Under the pieces are notes generated by a model. That model worked only from the letters and a program-made list of their open reading frames with translations. It had not been told where the DNA came from and did no database searches. Made by a program: the position numbers and the translations under genes. From Theobroma cacao (Eukaryota; Streptophyta; Magnoliopsida; Malvales; Malvaceae), in assembly GCF_000208745.1 (NCBI RefSeq), contig NC_030852.1:35044167-35108166 (forward strand): a DNA stretch of 64,000 bases, in the 5' to 3' direction. Of this stretch, positions 62,173 through 64,000 are shown piece after piece; position 1 is the first letter of the stretch; each line of letters opens with the position of its first letter.

Positions 62173-63371
62173 ATGGCCTCTGAGAGGGAAGATTTTGGTC
62201 TTTCAGGGCCCTTACACCTAAATAGTATAGATTGGTAAGATCTTCCTCCCATTAAACAGAAAGAACCCAAGAAACTTTTTAACTTCCAAATATCTATAAG
62301 GTCTAAGAACTTGAGGATTTTAGCGCCTATTTTAATCTAAGCAGGTGGTAATGTCTTATGTGCTGAAATATTGTTGTGTTTATCGCATGCAGGACCAATG
62401 CACATCATCGAAGGTCTGTAGCAGCCAGTTTGGTTGAGGGTGTCTATATTTTGGAGCGAGACCGCCAGGAAAAACGTCAAGAATCTCAAGCTCTGGCTCC
62501 TCCTTGGTGGGAGTTCTTCCATTTTAAGTTGATTCGTCAGCTTGTTGATGATGCTGATTTTTGCATCTTTGGTGCCATTTATGAGTATAAGCCTCCATCA
62601 TCTCATTGTCATGACTCAATTGATCGAAGCCCCCACTATGTGATTGCCTTCCGAGGTACCATAACTAAACCAGACTCCTTCTCAAGAGACTTTGAGTTGG
62701 ATATCCACATAATACGAAATGGTCTCCACCAGACTTCTCGCTTTGAGATTGCCATGCAAGCTGTTCGAAACATGGTTGCTGCTGTGGGTGATTCAAACGT
62801 CTGGTTAGCTGGCCATTCCCTTGGGGCAGCAATGGCAATGCTGGCTGGAAAGACTATGGCTAAGACAGGCATTTTTCTGGAAGCTTTCCTCTTCAATCCA
62901 CCATTCTTATCTGCCCCAATTGAGAGAATTAAAGATAAGAAAGTGAAACATGGACTTCGATTTGCTGGCAGTGTCATCACAGCTGGACTTGCTCTTGCCA
63001 CAAAGGGTAACAGTCTAAGGAGTCGGTCCGAAGATCCATTTGCTGCTTTGTCTGCGTGGACACCATGTTTATTTGTGAATCCTGCTGACCACTTATGCTC
63101 TGAATATGTTGGCTATTTTGAGCATAGGAAAAAGATGGAAGAGATTGGGGCCGGGGCTATCGAGAGGTTAGCAACCCAGCATTCATTAGGAGGTCTATTT
63201 ATGAGTGTCGTGGGAAGGGGTGCAGAAGCTGCAGAACCACTGCATCTGCTTCCTTCAGCAAATTTGACAGTGAATCTAACTCCTGCACAAGATTTCAAGC
63301 AAGCCCATGGGATTCACCAGTGGTGGGGACCTGAAGTACACTTGAAGTGCAACCTTTACAAGTATAAATAG
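62173..63371 (+). CDS. alpha/beta hydrolase, lipase class 3-like (At4g10955 type)
   Basis: Two coding exons, 62173-62234 and 62393-63371, join to 346 aa. The start MASEREDFGLSGPLHL follows a 5' UTR intron. HYVIAFRGTITKPDSFSRD is the strand carrying the oxyanion-type region, and LAGHSLGAAMAML holds the nucleophile elbow GHSLG with Ser163, as in class 3 (fungal-type) lipases. Asp in FVNPADHLC and a His near the C-terminus (HQWWGP) could complete the triad; this is inference. There is no signal peptide or membrane segment, so a cytosolic location is likely. Relatives are annotated as GDSL esterase/lipase At4g10955-like although they have the GxSxG rather than the GDSL motif. The substrate is unknown. 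Confidence 0.9.
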
Positions 63372-63889
63372 TTTGTGCTTGTCCTGATTTATGTTGTATA
63401 TGTACCATTAGAGGAATCCTTTAGTGGTTTCTGTTGCTGTGGATTGGGGAAAACATAGAAACATGTATTGTTTCAGTGTCATCTCAAACTGATTGATTGC
63501 AGCCAATTATCTTGTCAAATTATAGGAAGTCAAAATATGCTGCTACTTTAAACAGCTCAAATTTTCACATGCTAAAGAGTCTATTGCCACTCTAAGACCT
63601 GCAGTCTTTCTGCAAAAGGAAATGCAACTCATAATTTGTACCCCAAAAGATGCAACTCTTAACAAATGCTACATACACAAAGATTGGTCTTTCTACGAAA
63701 GGAAACCCAACTTTTAACAGGTGCTGGACACACAAAGACTAGCACGATACTGCAAGGATAAAATTACTTTCATAGCTATTATAAGACTACCAAGTTCATA
63801 AAGTATGCACTGTGGTAAAAGTTCATAAAGGGGATCACATCATCTAAGCGCATTGGAGAGAACTAAAAGCTAGCTGGTAAGAGCACTTT
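63372..63889. other. converging 3' regions
   Basis: Hydrolase 3' UTR and, on the minus strand, the probable 3' UTR of the gene entering from the right edge. It contains near-direct repeats (ATGCAACTC at 63624 and 63650; ACACAAAGA-type motifs at 63676 and 63730) but no gene. Confidence 0.55.
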
Positions 63890-63958
63890 TTAATGCCCTC
63901 GAGTAATAGGCTCATTACTTGCACCATCTTCATTGGGACTTTGAATCCATGAGTCAAC
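63890..63958 (-). CDS. last exon of a minus-strand gene running off the window (partial)
   Basis: On the minus strand an acceptor TTTGCAG is followed, from 63958, by 22 codons and TAA: VDSWIQSPNEDGASNEPITR then GH. The phase is 0 and the composition is that of a polar C-terminal tail. The rest of the gene lies beyond 64000, so the product cannot be named. The call rests on the acceptor and open frame only. Confidence 0.5.
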   Translation of the reverse strand, partial: VDSWIQSPNEDGASNEPITRGH

Positions 63959-64000
63959 CTGCAAACAAATAAACGGGACAGAAAGAACAGTGAGTTAAAG

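Noticed and set aside
62636..63001. 121-codon frame opposite the hydrolase gene
   Set aside because: Shadow of the hydrolase exon 2; the plus-strand frame carries the GHSLG motif.

Overview
This window is nuclear DNA of a flowering plant. The evidence is spliced genes with AT-rich GT-AG introns, a chloroplast NDH subunit (NdhS) encoded in the nucleus, plant-only families (ATL ubiquitin ligases, DRP1 dynamins, UGE epimerases), a nuclear tRNA gene, and AT-rich spacers carrying hAT, gypsy and MITE-like debris. The genes and their order point to a core eudicot, probably a rosid; I cannot name the species. Single n bases at 958, 4168 and 54723 suggest a draft assembly.

Layout. (1) 1-10.5 kb is repeat-rich. 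It holds one intact ATL20/21/22-type RING-H2 receptor-like E3 ligase gene (5228-7232, minus), a decayed tandem copy of it (1575-2604, minus), a 1.6-kb hAT-type element with TIRs and an 8-bp target duplication (3280-4888) that contains a dead gypsy reverse-transcriptase fragment, a SINE-like retroposon in the ligase intron, and palindromic AT-rich MITE-like blocks. (2) 11.0-14.2 kb is a UBR7-type UBR-box/PHD protein. (3) 14.2-25 kb is mostly spacer with two small single-exon genes, at 18916-19248 and 22249-22749, that share a short core motif. (4) 25.3-42 kb is gene-dense: a 79-aa conserved small protein, ndhS (minus), a PH-domain protein, an organellar nucleoside diphosphate kinase, and an mRNA-export factor of UIEF type with a polyglutamine run. 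(5) 42.5-64 kb holds tRNA-Ala(CGC), a 585-aa probable plastid protein of unknown function (PPR-like region, zinc ribbon, two membrane helices, coiled coil), a UDP-glucose 4-epimerase (UGE5-like), a 16-exon DRP1A-type dynamin, an At4g10955-like alpha/beta hydrolase, and the last exon of a minus-strand gene at the right edge.

I rebuilt all multi-exon genes by hand from splice signals. Each gives one continuous reading frame, with exon phases that add up to an exact codon number.

The genes do not form an operon-like pathway. From memory, the order UBR7 / small protein / ndhS / PH / NDPK / UIEF / UGE / hydrolase matches two duplicated Arabidopsis chromosome 4 segments (around At4g23860-At4g23920 and At4g10955-At4g11010), so this looks like an unduplicated ancestral arrangement. 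No clearly new multi-gene system was found. The most interesting items are the 585-aa protein of unknown function, the chimeric hAT/gypsy element, the 79-aa protein with a five-residue last exon, and the two-block collinearity.
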